Source: Gonatopus flavifemur (Eukaryota > Arthropoda > Insecta > Hymenoptera > Dryinidae). Taken from it: 64,000 bases of DNA. The translations under genes and the position numbers were made by a program. Positions 21,835 to 32,273 of this stretch are shown one piece after another. Where the stretch lies: the NCBI GenBank assembly GCA_018340375.1, contig JAFFJZ010000010.1:13268001-13332000 (forward strand). The letters run 5' to 3'. The notes under the pieces are model-generated. The model was not told the origin of the DNA, did no database searches, and saw only the letters and a list, made by a program, of their open reading frames with translations. Positions within the stretch are counted from its first letter, which is position 1. Each line of letters starts with the position of its first letter.

Positions 21835-22322
21835 GAACATCAAACTCCGACAAACGTTCAGAATAGATTAATATGCTTCAACCTGGAGCTCCATTGGAGC
21901 CAACTTTTAGGTTCTTCAACGTTTTACAAAGTTTAGATGAACATTGGAATGTGCGTTTAAAAATGGCTTCAAGAAAGGTTCATAGAACGTTCATTAAAGG
22001 TTCTCCGAAGATTCATTCGAGTTTCAATCGGGCATATTTTAGAGGGAATTATGATTATGATTATAATTCCTTCCATAATTTATTTCTTCGTAAAAAAGCG
22101 TAATTCAGAAAAGCTTGTATTCAACAATTGAAATTCCAGTGAGATTTCGGTAAATCTTCAATGAACGTTCTGTGAACCTTCCTTGAAATTATTCTCAAGC
22201 GGACATTGTAACGTTCATCAGACCTTCGTCGAATGTTTATGAACCTAAACTTGAGCTCCAACGGAGCTTTAGTCTGATCTATGTTGATCTATTCTGAACG
22301 TTTGTTGGACCTTCATGTGCAT
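21835..22322. repeat. Foldback element, intact copy (AACGTTC word family)
   Basis: Inverted arms of about 200 bp: left CAAACGTTCAGAATAGATTA with GGAGCTCC, and right GGAGCTC with GATCTATTCTGAACGTTTG. The interior repeats GAACGTTC, GGTTCATAGAACGTTC and GAAGGTTC in both orientations. A short open frame (21873-22103) is part of the arm and loop and is not a gene. A second copy at 25270-28328 is split by a pogo element. Confidence 0.7.
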
Positions 22323-23247
22323 CACTCCGCAGGTGAGATGATTGATTTTTTAAGGAATGCTACGTATTCCTTTGACGCTATTGATATTTTCAATATTTTT
22401 CAACCTTTGACAGACCACATTGAAATGAATGTGCAATAATGCTGTTACTGCTACAGAATACAATGGAATTCTCCTGTGAATATTTGTCAACTCAACGCGC
22501 TCTTCAAAAAGTTTTCGAATCAATAAAAAACAACATTGTGTCACTCAAGGTAACGTATGACAAGCCTTTCTGTGCTTTAAAACATTCACACGTGTATCAT
22601 GTTTACATCTACGCTTCGTCAATTGAATTGACCTTGACCATACGTAGGCGGGGGTTGAAATCATGCAAAAGAGAAAGAAATGTATACGTATGATCTTGGA
22701 TAATCACATTGATCGCGTGACTAGAGGATCTCTGTGCGATGAACACGCTCATTTTGATTTCATGACAGATCTCATAATTTGATGTGTATGATTCGATTAG
22801 ATAAATATTTTGAAATTAATAAAAAAGAATACCAGCGGTACATAAAGAGGAGGTGAACATGCGGAGTTGCACAACTGTTATTTGAAGAATAGTAGAAGAA
22901 TATGTTGTTAACGAACTTGTCAAAAGTGATGTTCAAGAAAACGCGTTATAATTCCAGAATTTCTTGGAAAATGAACGGGTTCTGGGAGTGTAAAGCAATT
23001 GCAAATCAAGAATTAAGACTCGAGATTCAAAAGGATGGAGAATATTGGAGAGTGATGAAATATACTACGACGGTAATGACGTTTTAAAACACTATAACTA
23101 ATTCTCTACATGCATTGATGAATCTCTTACAATCCAGTGAAATGCCTCAAATCAATAAGTGTGAGGTCGAATAGCGATCAAACTGTAATTTTGTTTGAAT
23201 AAATTCTGTAGAATTTTGGTTGGAATCCTCCATTAGTGTTCGAAAGC
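22323..23247. other. Unassigned DNA
   Basis: No bounded repeat or convincing gene. Short open frames at 22439-22693 and 22902-23087 show no domain that I recognise. Confidence 0.35.
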
Positions 23248-23251
23248 TTAA

Positions 23252-23543
23252 CCCTCTAGCTACAAACGTTGCAAATTTGCTACGTTTACTAAATCCACTT
23301 TTTTATAAATTTCAAGAGCATTTGATCTTGAACATGATGATCAGGAATTTTTCTGGATTCCATTCGATGCGAAAAAAATTTTCTCATGCTCTATTGACGG
23401 TTTGGGGCCTCAAAACAGTTGAAAAGGAGAAAAGTTTGGAATTTTGTTTTTCACCGATTTTTGATTCCTTACATCATTTTCGATGTGAGGAGAAGAAGAA
23501 AAACATTTTTCCTCATCTGCTTCATGACTTGGTACTTAGAGGG
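23252..23543. mobile_element. PiggyBac-like MITE with TTAA target duplication
   Basis: Exact TTAA flanks both ends (23248-23251 and 23544-23547), and the termini are CCCTCTAGCTAC on the left and GTACTTAGAGGG on the right, an imperfect inverted pair starting with CCCTCTA. PiggyBac elements insert at TTAA and usually begin CCCT or CCYT, so the class follows from established knowledge. The 292-bp interior has an open frame across it but no transposase motif. Confidence 0.75.
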
Positions 23544-23637
23544 TTAAGAGTTGTATTTTGAATTTGTGAATATGACAGCATTACTTTGATTTATAAAATA
23601 ATTGACCTCAGATTCATAAAGATAATTTGGAATCTAG

Positions 23638-23745
23638 GGAGGCTTCCGAAGTAGCTGATCCTGATTGTTGGATGACTTTTCCAGCTTTTTGATTGATTGG
23701 AAAGTGATCGGATCAGGATCAACTACTCAGCTACAGAAGCCTCCC
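23638..23745. repeat. Short MITE, GGGAGGCTTC ends
   Basis: GGGAGGCTTCCGAAGTAGCT and TGATCCTGAT on the left mirror ATCAGGATCAACTACT and GAAGCCTCCC on the right; total 108 bp. It shares AGTAGCTGATC and GGCTTCCG-like ends with the element at 17159-17351. Confidence 0.7.
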
Positions 23746-23905
23746 ATGAATACGGTTAAAGGATAGTGAACAACTGTTCGCAAATTGCGTGTGGAATTTA
23801 TGAACACAATTTATTAGGAAAGCTTCCTAATCGCTGATTAGTTTCTATTGCGTGTAACGTGGCATTTTTTAATCACTCTGGAGACGAAGCACGCATCGCT
23901 GCGCC

Positions 23906-23940
23906 CCAATAGGATCTGATGTCGTACTCGATGATTGGTC
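23906..23940 (+). promoter_or_regulatory. Candidate upstream CCAAT elements of the F-box gene
   Basis: CCAAT occurs at about 23907 (GCCCCAATAGG) and its reverse ATTGG at about 23934, 35-60 bp ahead of the TATA box. CCAAT boxes are common at such positions, but five-base words are also common by chance. Confidence 0.3.
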
Positions 23941-23968
23941 GGATCATCGAAGCGTGACGCTCGAACAC

Positions 23969-23977
23969 TATATAAAG
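23969..23977 (+). promoter_or_regulatory. TATA box of the F-box gene (TATATAAAG)
   Basis: TATATAAAG lies 62 bp upstream of the ATG at 24031. A start about 31-34 bp downstream would fall near 24000-24003, at CCATTAT, which loosely fits an initiator; TCAGTC motifs at 23984-23993 are closer than usual. This implies a very short 5' leader of about 30 nt with no intron. Confidence 0.7.
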
Positions 23978-24030
23978 CGTACTTCAGTCAGTCAAGGTAT
24001 CCATTATCGCTCAAACACCATTGCAGCAAC

Positions 24031-24483
24031 ATGGAGTTCTTCAAATCGCTCTTACGCTACTTTGGATGTTACGAGCTTGAGAAGGTCGACTTTCTTGCCG
24101 ACTTACCTCTGGAGGTGTCGCAATTGATCCTCCGCAAACTTGATCCGGAATCATTGCTAGTTGCCGCTCAGGTCTCTCGTAAATGGACAAAGGTCTGTCA
24201 GTCAGATCCTGTCCTGAGGAGACAAGCTAAATGTCATCTTCTTGAGAAACAACGAGAAGTCCGTATTAGATACGGCCATAATCTTACACCCCGGGTTAAG
24301 AAACCTCATCAGGCACGGGAGGAGCTTTCCCTCGCTCACCCTCCCCTCCCAATATACAAACCTAAATTCCAGGTCTACTTCGCTCGGATGATTGGTGACT
24401 CGAGAGCACATCGACCTCTACCTCGATTGTCTCCGAAGTCGACAATTTTTAGCTCTAATGTTAGACATAGGCTCAGAATATAA
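24031..24483 (+). CDS. F-box protein, single exon, 150 aa
   Basis: F-box proteins join a substrate to the SKP1-cullin ubiquitin ligase. The F-box spans about residues 22-64 and shows the expected order: LADLPLEV, LILRKLD, SLLVAAQVSRKW, then DPVLRR. The rest is a basic tail of about 85 residues rich in R, K, P and H, with no WD40 or leucine-rich repeats I can see, so the substrate is unknown. The start is the ATG in CAACATGG; open codons upstream lack an ATG and lie across the TATA box. AATAAA signals follow at about 24543-24552. The coding part is clearly more GC-rich than its surroundings. This is the only host-like gene in 64 kb. It could be a retrocopy or a member of a lineage-specific family; I cannot name an orthologue. 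Confidence 0.75.
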   Translation: MEFFKSLLRYFGCYELEKVDFLADLPLEVSQLILRKLDPESLLVAAQVSRKWTKVCQSDPVLRRQAKCHLLEKQREVRIRYGHNLTPRVKKPHQAREELSLAHPPLPIYKPKFQVYFARMIGDSRAHRPLPRLSPKSTIFSSNVRHRLRI

Positions 24484-24542
24484 GGCTTAGGATAAGATCT
24501 ACTTCTAAATACTGACTATGTACCAGAACTGTTATAAAAGTA

Positions 24543-24552
24543 AATAAATAAA
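24543..24552 (+). terminator. Polyadenylation signal of the F-box gene
   Basis: Two overlapping AATAAA hexamers lie about 60 nt after the stop codon, consistent with a short 3' UTR. Confidence 0.6.
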
Positions 24553-24625
24553 ATCTGGAATCAATTATAAAACATTTTGTAAATATATCTCGATTAAGTA
24601 TAATTCTGGAAATTTCATGTTACCT

Positions 24626-24857
24626 ACTCTGTAAAAAATGATTGTGGAATTCTCCCCCAAAAAATGGTGGCAGCAACGTTCCTCCATAAATGGGGGATTT
24701 TCCTTCCATTAGTGAAGGATTTAACACCCAATAAACAAAATAATTCCTCAAAGTGCTGGGAAAATCCCTCATTTCTTATGTAAAAGCAATCCTCCAAGAT
24801 GCAGGCACGAAATCGCCCAACAGTTTGCAGGAAAACTCTGCACATTTTTTACAGTGT
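24626..24857. repeat. MITE, ACACTGTAAAAAATG family, copy 1
   Basis: The left end CTCTGTAAAAAATGATTGTG and right end CACATTTTTTACAGTGT are inverted. A second copy at 49545-49740 matches over GTAAAAAATGATTGTGGAAT, over GGATTTAACACCC or a close variant, and over ATTCCTCAAAGTG. Non-coding; it sits about 140 bp after the F-box stop. Confidence 0.75.
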
Positions 24858-25269
24858 AAAATGAAAACTGACCACCAATTATGAAATTTCGAAAATAAAT
24901 CTTGAAAATCTCATATCTTGTTATTCACTATTTAAAGCGAATTGGTGCTTCCTAGTGTTCGGAGAATGATTGTAAATCCAGGAAACAAAGTTCTTTCAAA
25001 TGAGTCACAAATACAAATGCCATTTCTGACTGCCATTCAACCTCACCGGACTGTAATAGATTTGATCCATGTATGTCAAGAATCAGTTTTGGTTTTTTGA
25101 GACCCCGACGTTAACGTGTCATCCAAGGAGGGTCACTCTGACAAATTTTTGAACCAATCTTGTGAACTCATACACGTTGTTGTGATCCTCCATTGACCCT
25201 AATGTTCCTACAATTGTGTTCTCATGAATTAATTTCTCCATCCATATTTAACATAAGTTTGTTCAAGGA
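24858..25269. other. Unassigned DNA
   Basis: No gene or bounded repeat recognised between the MITE and the foldback arm. Confidence 0.35.
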
Positions 25270-25469
25270 GTCTTGATGAAGCTTCAGCAAACGTTAGATT
25301 TGTATAGATCGGGCTGAAGGTTCATAAAAACTAACTGTTGGATTCACAAACGTTTCAGAAAGGTTCTACGAACGTTGAAATGTCCGTCTTGAGATACCTC
25401 TAGGAAACATAGATGGAACGTTCGTAGAAGGTTCATCGAAGGTCTGATGAAGCTTCATAAAAATATATA

Positions 25470-28057
25470 CAGGGGAAGGGTGGCATGGAAGAGCCGTTTT
25501 CATTTACGTGGTAGTTTTTGAATAAATCGAGCAGGTATTGACATTTCACGATAGTAACTTGTAGTTACTATATATTTAAGATAGTAAATATATTGGGCTT
25601 CATAATAACATATGTAGTTTGCCGACAAATCTTTAACTTCATACTAATTCTAGAGGTTATGTTTTTTGCGAAGATATGTTTTGAAAGAACCAAACTGCAG
25701 TGTTATGTGGAGCCAGCTTTTTCATACAGTTCAAGAAGACATGTTTATTGATTATTCAAATAATTGAATGATTTTATTGAATATTTGATCAAAATAGGTC
25801 TTTTCCACTGTAAAAGACCTGCAGCTTCGACAATAGAAGAAGCTAAGGTAATAAACGTATTTTTATTGTGGAACAAGAAGTTATGCTCGCAGATTATTTG
25901 AAAACCTGCATCTAAAATGTGTTATGGACTTACCAGCCAGCAAACCAAACAACTGGCATGTGATTATACAAAAGCGAGTTCTATCTGTCCAAGTAAATGG
26001 GAGGACTCTCAAAGTACTATCGAAGATTGGCTGAGAGGATTTATGAGTCGTCACAAAGAATTATTACTCAGAAAACCTGAAAGTACTTCACTTTCCAGAG
26101 CAACTAGTTTCAATAAAACTAATGTAAGTGAGTTTTTTGAGAAGCTTACTGATGTTCTTACAAGATTTAATTTTTCGGCGCACATGATATTTGATGCCGA
26201 TGGAACAGGCTGCAGCACTGTGACCAATCCTTCTAAGGTCTTTACATCAGGTAAACGAGGAACTTTGGTGACAACTTTATTTTTCATCAATGCTGCTGGT
26301 ACTTTTTTACCGCCAATTTTTGTCTTCCCGTGAGTGAACTACAAAGACATTATGTTAATTAATGGTCCACCAGGAGCTCTTGGACTGGCGAATATTCCTG
26401 GATGGATGCATGAAGAATGTTTCATGAAAGCTCTCGAACATTTTGTAGCACATGTAAGGCCTTCTAAAGAAAATCTGGCATTGATCGTTGTGGATAATCA
26501 CAGCTCACATGTTGACCTCAAAGTAGTTCAATTTACTAAGAAAATTCTATTATAATTGTCATTTTTCCACCACTTTGCAGCCATAAACTGCAACCCCTTG
26601 ATGTCACAGTATATGGCCCCTTCAAGACTAGATATAGAGTTAGCATAAATAACGCGATGTTGTCAAATCCTGGTAAAACAGTGATCATTTATCAAGTTGG
26701 ACAGTTTGTAAAAGATGCGTATCTATCAGCTTTTTTCACTCCTCACAATATCACACCAGGCTTTCTCAAAACAGGCGTTCATCCCTTGAACTCAAATATA
26801 TTCAAAGATGAAGATTTCCTACATATCATCATTTGTAACTGGTAGATCTGAACCTTCCGCAGAAGTCGATGGTGATAAAGAAAATAATAATAGCAACGTG
26901 GATGAAACAGAAGAGAATTTGCCTCGTCCGCCCTCACCTCTAATTTCTGGAACTTCAAAGAAACAAACTGTTTTACAGGATAATTTGGGACCTCCTTTAG
27001 CTTTGCCTGCTTCAATGGTTTCAATTGCAAGCACATCAGAGCATCAAGTTATATCGCACCACAAATGATTAGACCATTTTCAAAGGCCGATCCCAGGAAA
27101 AACACGCATCGTAAGAGTCGACAAATTCCATCTGCCATTATAACCGATACTACTGAGGAATCAAGATAGAAGAGAAGGACGTGAACGCAAAGCAGAAGAA
27201 GGAAAATGTGAGGAAAATTACTACAAGAAAATTTATAAAAGCACTCACTAGAAAATCTAAAATAAACCACGATACAGACTCAAATGCATCAAATTCTGAT
27301 GATAACACAACTTTGTCGCGAATGAAGAAGGAGACATCAATTGAGGGTGAAACTCAAAGCGGACGAGAACAGGATAATAATTGTATAGTGTGTAAAGAGG
27401 ATCATAGTAACAGCAATCAAGAATGGTATCAATGCAAAGTTTGTAGCAGTTGGGCACACGAATTCTGTGGCGTAAAAGGGAAATTACACTATTTTTGTCA
27501 AGAATGTTTTCAAGTTGCTTAAAATTATTTATTTCCGTTTTTAATTGTTGATTATCCTGTTTCATTTTTATTGGTATTATATTAGTTCTTGTGAAGAATA
27601 ATTAGCATTACATGAGTTCCTTTAAAGATACCTAGTCATTTTGCAAAGACTCCAACGGCTGAAGGTATAAGTTTCTTAGATTCAAGTAAATATTTTATCC
27701 AGAGTTTCTGTTAGATCAAACGTTTTATAATCATATGAGATATAAAATTATATTCCAAGATTAATAATGAACAATATCTTTGTTGATATGGGGTTCTAGT
27801 CCTGTACGAAAAAATTGGCTCTTTCATAACTTTGGGTGGCTCTTTCAAGGCCTATCTGTTATGAAACAGCCGAATTTCATTATTTCCATAAATCATTACA
27901 AATCTAAACATATCCTTTATTTTCGAAAATATGTTATGTTATTACTCACATAAGTGAATAAACAATTACCAATTACACTGATTTTTTCATTTATTTATTT
28001 ACTTTAATATCATTCGTCCCTTTTTTCAAAACTGGCCCTTTCATGTCACCCGTCTCC
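25470..28057 (+). mobile_element. Pogo/Tigger-like transposon, degenerate (about 2.6 kb)
   Basis: Inverted ends: GGGGAAGGGTGGCATGGAAG on the left, and on the right the complement of GGAGACGGGTGACATGAAAG followed inward by GGCC and GTTTT. A TA lies just outside each end (25468-25469 and 28058-28059), as for pogo. The interior carries a broken plus-strand transposase. Roughly 350 bp of AT-rich 5' and 500 bp of 3' non-coding sequence separate the gene from the ends. Confidence 0.75.
25870..27522 (+). pseudogene. Pogo/Tigger-like transposase pseudogene with C-terminal PHD-like finger
   Basis: Pieces of one transposase lie in order. SKMCYGLT (about 25914) and CENPB-type helix-turn-helix text WLRGFMSRHKELLLRKPE (about 26030) come first. 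A DDE region follows: D in FDADGTG (normally NVDETG), GKRGTLVT, VVDNHSSH, then LQPLDVTVYGPF after a frame change. The PHD-like finger ends it: CIVCKED, WYQCKVCSSWAHEFC, CQEC. Damage seen: a TGA at about 26331 where the family normally has Arg, a frameshift near 26550, another after about 26840, and stops near 27065-27180. The three acidic residues remain but the reading frame does not. No functional product is expected. Confidence 0.85.
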
Positions 28058-28329
28058 TATTGACATTAATTTTCATCAATGTATATGAATAATCAATTAA
28101 TTAATGAACATAGATCAATATGAGTATAAATATTTTTATGACGCTTCATGAACCTCCAACGAACGTTCCATGTATGTTTCCTGAAAGTATTTCGTGGCGG
28201 ACATTTCAACGTTCGTAGAACCTTCGTCAAACGTTTGTGGATCTAAAAGTTAGTTAGCTGTTATGAACCTTCCGAGCGATCTATACAGATCCAATCTGAA
28301 CGTTTGCCAAAGCTTCATGTTATCTTCGG

Positions 28330-29855
28330 AATATTACCATGATTTTGCTTTCAAAGCCAATGCACAATGTCACACATAAAAAATCAATAAATTCGACATA
28401 AGTTTGGAACAAAAGTATGTCACTTCATACACTATTTCTCCTACCATTGGAAGGTGCATTTGTTTCAACCGACTGTAAAGCGTTGAACGATATTTGAGAA
28501 AAATTTATGGCCTGAGTCATTCGAACTCTCTGTCTCCGTATTGCTTGATACCCTAACGCATTTTTCATCACTATCGCGATTCGCCAACAACTCATGATGA
28601 TAAAAGGGTGCAGAGACTGTACAATGGTCGACTAGGAGCAGAGGCGTTTGGTTTTCTCCTCAATTCTCAGCTCGAATGATGGAAATCGAAAGGGTTGAGG
28701 AAGTAGGGTGCATTGAATCACTTTTTATGATCAAGCAATTATCGGCGAGGTTGGGCCAAGTGGATTTCTGCTTTCCGCGCGAAGCGAGAATTCTCCGAGT
28801 TTGTTCTCGGTTATTGCACTATCGTAACCTCATGAAATGCTCATGCATTTATCGACCGTGCTATATTTGCAAACATGACGATGCTGTGGATAAAGTAAAG
28901 TATTGAATGTTGGCGTGATGTCGAGTGTCGTGCCAGTATTCAATATTCGTTTAGTTTACGCTGCTATACATTTTCAAAGCATCATCGTCGTCGTCATTTA
29001 TTATGGTACGATACTTGACGATAACATGCAACCAGCAGATGCTTCCATTCATTGAATCGTTGTTGAGAATGTTGTACATCGACCAGTAATTCCATAATTG
29101 CTCCATGGAGATCGATGAAACGTGATTTAACATAATACGTTCGAACGTAATATAAAATACGCTGAAATCAGGATCATTAGCACTAATTACTACATGTTAT
29201 AAACTCGAATCAATGCTGAAGATTTGCGTTATTGGTTGGCTCTTGAATTCCTGAACTTTTTTTTTTATTTTGAAAAATCAAATGAATGGGAGTTGGAAAT
29301 TTATGTATTGATTTTGTTTGGGGAGATGTTGGATTCTTTTGTTCTTGAGATTGCGAGAATAACGTTTTTTCGCAACGTATTTTTCTTCATGAGAAAACGA
29401 GAGAGTGTTCTGTCTTGTGATTGTATATATGAACCAATCTTGTTGATAGTCAATTCTGCGTCTTCATCTCACGATGTGTTTTGTTGGAACTCATGAATTC
29501 GAATGATTCTTGTTCGGCCGGTGGGAAGGAAACTTCAGAATCCTGTCATTTGAATAAGGTTTCTGAAACCAGTTAGAAACGATGCAATCATTATCTCTGA
29601 TCAAGGTTAAATCTAAGAAGTTAATAGACTTGTTTCCCTCTTTTTCCGTCATAAAATGTTGTTGGAGTTCGAATTCTTTATCGAGATGAAATCGTAATTG
29701 AAAATGAAATGACTGAAGCACGAATATCTCTGCTGTGTCTCATCATTTATCTTATCGTTATATTCCATTCAGGAACATAATTTTTCAAAACTGTCATCAA
29801 TTTTGGATTCTTCCCAATAAATCATTCGAAAGTCATTGACAAATTGCCACAAATA
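28330..29855. other. Unassigned DNA
   Basis: No clear element or supported gene. Part of 28600-28910 is somewhat less AT-rich and holds a 76-codon ATG-led frame without known motifs. A CATCATCGTCGTCGTC stretch near 28980 is a short microsatellite. Confidence 0.35.
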
Positions 29856-30222
29856 CCAGTGTGTTCAAAAAGTGAGGTGGCATTTGAATTTAAACTCTGT
29901 GCGCAAATGCATTTGGGAAAGTGCTGTTATTCTTAGGTTAGTAAGACTGTCTTTGATATCCGTGTCAAGGGTCACATCAAAATATTCATGAGTGTTTAAG
30001 ATGCGCTTTGTTTTGTAAGCTGCTGAAAGTGAATTTTTCGATTTTTATAATGTCTGCATTTGTTTAGCAAAGAATTTGTATTAAATTTTGTTTGCGGAAT
30101 GAATTTTCCGCTGCTGATTCGTTGAGGATGGTGCAGAAAGCCTTTGGTGATGGGGCTATGTCGAAAAAAAAATGCTTACGAGTGATATAAAGAGTTCCAA
30201 GAAGGTCGAAAACGTGTCAAGG

Positions 30223-30506
30223 CCCTGCTTAAAGAATCTCATTGAAACGATTGATTCTCATTGAGTCCGATGCAGAAAACCAACCCGTACAGCACCGAAC
30301 ATTTCTACGTTGCCTCTACATTGCCTCCGCGTGGAATCTTCGTTCATCCACGCTCTATCCACGTCCACCATTTATCCATGTGGAATCCACGGAGATGCGA
30401 CGTGGAAATCGGTGTATGTGCTGTTAGGGGATTCAAACCCATCAAAAATTGATTCTCAATGGGTTTGAATCAGTTTTCTGCATCGGAATCACTGAAAATA
30501 AATCGG
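30223..30506. repeat. MITE A copy 1, inside the dead mariner
   Basis: The left arm CCCTGCTTAAAGAATCTCAT and ATTCTCATTGAGTCCGATGC, and right arm GCATCGGAATCACTG, match the complete copy at 36563-36708. The last 10-12 bp of the right end are missing. It is itself split by MITE B (30284-30430) close to its dyad centre. Confidence 0.75.
30284..30430. repeat. MITE B copy 1, inside MITE A
   Basis: Ends are CCCGTACAGCAC and the complement of CCCCTAACAGCAC. The interior is a hairpin in which the words CCACGTC, TCCACG, GCCTC and CGTGGA recur in both orientations. Copies 2 and 3 lie at 35732-35876 and 40969-41105. Confidence 0.8.
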
Positions 30507-31907
30507 GAGACGAAAAGCGTCTCGGTCGACCATCAACTTCAACTGACGAAGTTCACGATCAAAAAATCGAAGATTTGGTGCTCGTGAATCGTAGATAACG
30601 AATTAGAGATCCTGCTGATGATGTTTGGCATTTCAAAAGGATCAGTCAATACCATTTCGAAGGATGTTCCGGGCCTCAGACGCGTCAAATCTTGACTGGT
30701 ACCAAATACACTGAATTTCCTGGAAGAACATCGTCGCGTTGAAGTGGCTAAAACAATGCTTTCTGACTATCAGGCCAAGATGAAACGCATTATCACGAGA
30801 TATGAGACATGGATTTATGCTTACGACCCAGAAACAACCGATCAATCGAGTGAATATCGTGCTGAAGGTGAAGTGAAACCAAAACACCGCGCCAAAGGCA
30901 CTCAAAAATCAAGGCTATGTTGACTGTTTTTTTTTTATTATCCCGGTGTTGCGCATTTTGAGTTACTTTCGCCGGGTCAAACTGTCAACAAAGAATATTA
31001 TTCGAGCGTTATGCGTCGGTTACGTGAAGCTATTCGCCTAAAGAGACCAGAATTGTGGCGAGACAACTCTTGGTCTTTGCACCACGGCAATGCACTGGCT
31101 CACACTGCATTGATTTTTCATGACTATTCCGCAAAAAACTCGACCCATATCGTTCCACAACCACCGCATTGACCTGATTTGGCACTGTGCGACTCCTGGC
31201 TATTCAACAAACTCAAAATACCACTTTGGAGAAATTGTTTTAAGTCGATAGAGGAGATCCAAGCCGAATCGAACAGAGAGCTGAAAGCCATCCCGGAAAC
31301 CGACTTTAACAACTGTTTCGAAGATTAGAGAATGCGTTGGCATCAGTGGATTGGGGGGGGGGGGGGGGGATGAATTTGAAGGCGATGAACTTGATTTGGA
31401 AGAATGAATAAAGATTTTTGTATATCACCTTATTTTTTGGAGACAGTAGTAGGTCACAGAATTCTCCTCAGAAGTTAGAATGATATCATTGCTCCACTTT
31501 AAAAAGAACTCAGGACAATAATTTAATCCCCGCGAGCGAGTACTCTCTCCAGTACGTTTGGAATCGAATCAACAGTATTACGGAAGAGAACATATTCCAT
31601 CGAAGAGCTAGAAATCTGGTGGGAACTACATTTTCGAAAGAGCAAAAAACATTGTTGAAAACAAACTTGTCAGTTATCAGAAAATGTTGAGCTCATCATG
31701 ACGTTGATGGATAAATGAACTTCCTATGAAATTCGTGATTGAAATTATCATATTGTTCTTATTATATGAACAACAAGAACCATGTAAGCATATTTTCAAG
31801 TGTAATAGAATGAGGTTTCCTTATTGTTGATGATTTCGTAGATTATTCTTGAGTGTTTGATCGATAAATACTGACTGCTTTCGTCTATGAGCAGACAACA
31901 ATTAGTT

Positions 31908-32273
31908 CCCTAATGGGCGAATGGACAAGCTTGGGACATCCAAACTTTGTCTGAAAAGAGTTTATGATGTCCAAATATGTCTGAATATTGTCCAAAACAT
32001 GTCCACGATGTCTGTTTATGTCCATTCATTCAAAATTCTAGACAAAGTCGAATTCAATGTCTATCGTTTGTCCAAAACGCGTCTGAACCTTCTTATCTGT
32101 ATGTCCGAAAAATATCCATGATTTGTCTAGCGTGTCCTGGCATGTCTGAAACGCATTCAAAACTGTCTCGCAATGTCCAATCGTTGTCCAGTTGTTGTCC
32201 AACCGATGTTCACCTGCTTAAAATTTCGGACATTCATCCAATGTCCACCATTTGTCTCAGTAGCCCATCAGGG
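31908..32273. repeat. MITE, CCCTAATGGGC ends, TGTCC/TGTCT word
   Basis: The left CCCTAATGGGC and right GCCCATCAGGG are an imperfect inverted pair, and ATGGACAA opposes TTGTCT. The 366-bp interior is filled with TGTCC, TGTCT, GTCCA and GTCCAAA at spacings of about 10-20 bp, nearly all in the same orientation. Open frames here are a by-product of the repeated word. Confidence 0.6.

Larger units (their letters stand above)
25270..28328. repeat. Foldback element, second copy, split in its loop by a pogo element
   Basis: The left arm (about 25270-25465) and right arm (about 28133-28328) are inverted: GAAGCTTCAGCAAACGTT with TATAGATC, and GATCTATA with AACGTTTGCCAAAGCTTC. Both carry CGTTCGTAGAAGGTTC-like words shared with 21835-22322. 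The pogo element occupies the loop, so it is younger than the foldback. Confidence 0.7.
30050..31375 (+). pseudogene. Mariner transposase pseudogene (second family)
   Basis: Recognisable segments run in order: LCLRNEF-like N-terminal text (about 30085), an interrupted RPST region (after 30506), AKTMLSDYQAK (about 30750), YETWIYAYDPET (about 30800), LSPGQTVNKEYYS (about 30970), HHGNALAHTA (about 31083), HIVPQPP and LALCDSWLF (about 31150-31200), and a C-terminal NNCFED. Two catalytic acids are lost: the first motif reads RYETW instead of GDETW, and HHDN has become HHGN. There are several stops and frameshifts plus the nested insertion near 30223. It is non-functional. Confidence 0.85.
29856..31446 (+). 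mobile_element. Second mariner family, decayed full-length copy with nested MITEs
   Basis: The left end region TTCAAAAAGTGAGGTGG pairs with the right end CACCTTATTTTTTGGAGACAG in inverted orientation, with TA flanks at about 29854-29855 and 31447-31448. The same ends occur on the deletion copy at 52047-52921. Without the nested insertion (about 30223-30506) it would be about 1.3 kb. A run of 17 G at 31353-31369 lies near the 3' end of the dead gene. Confidence 0.8.
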
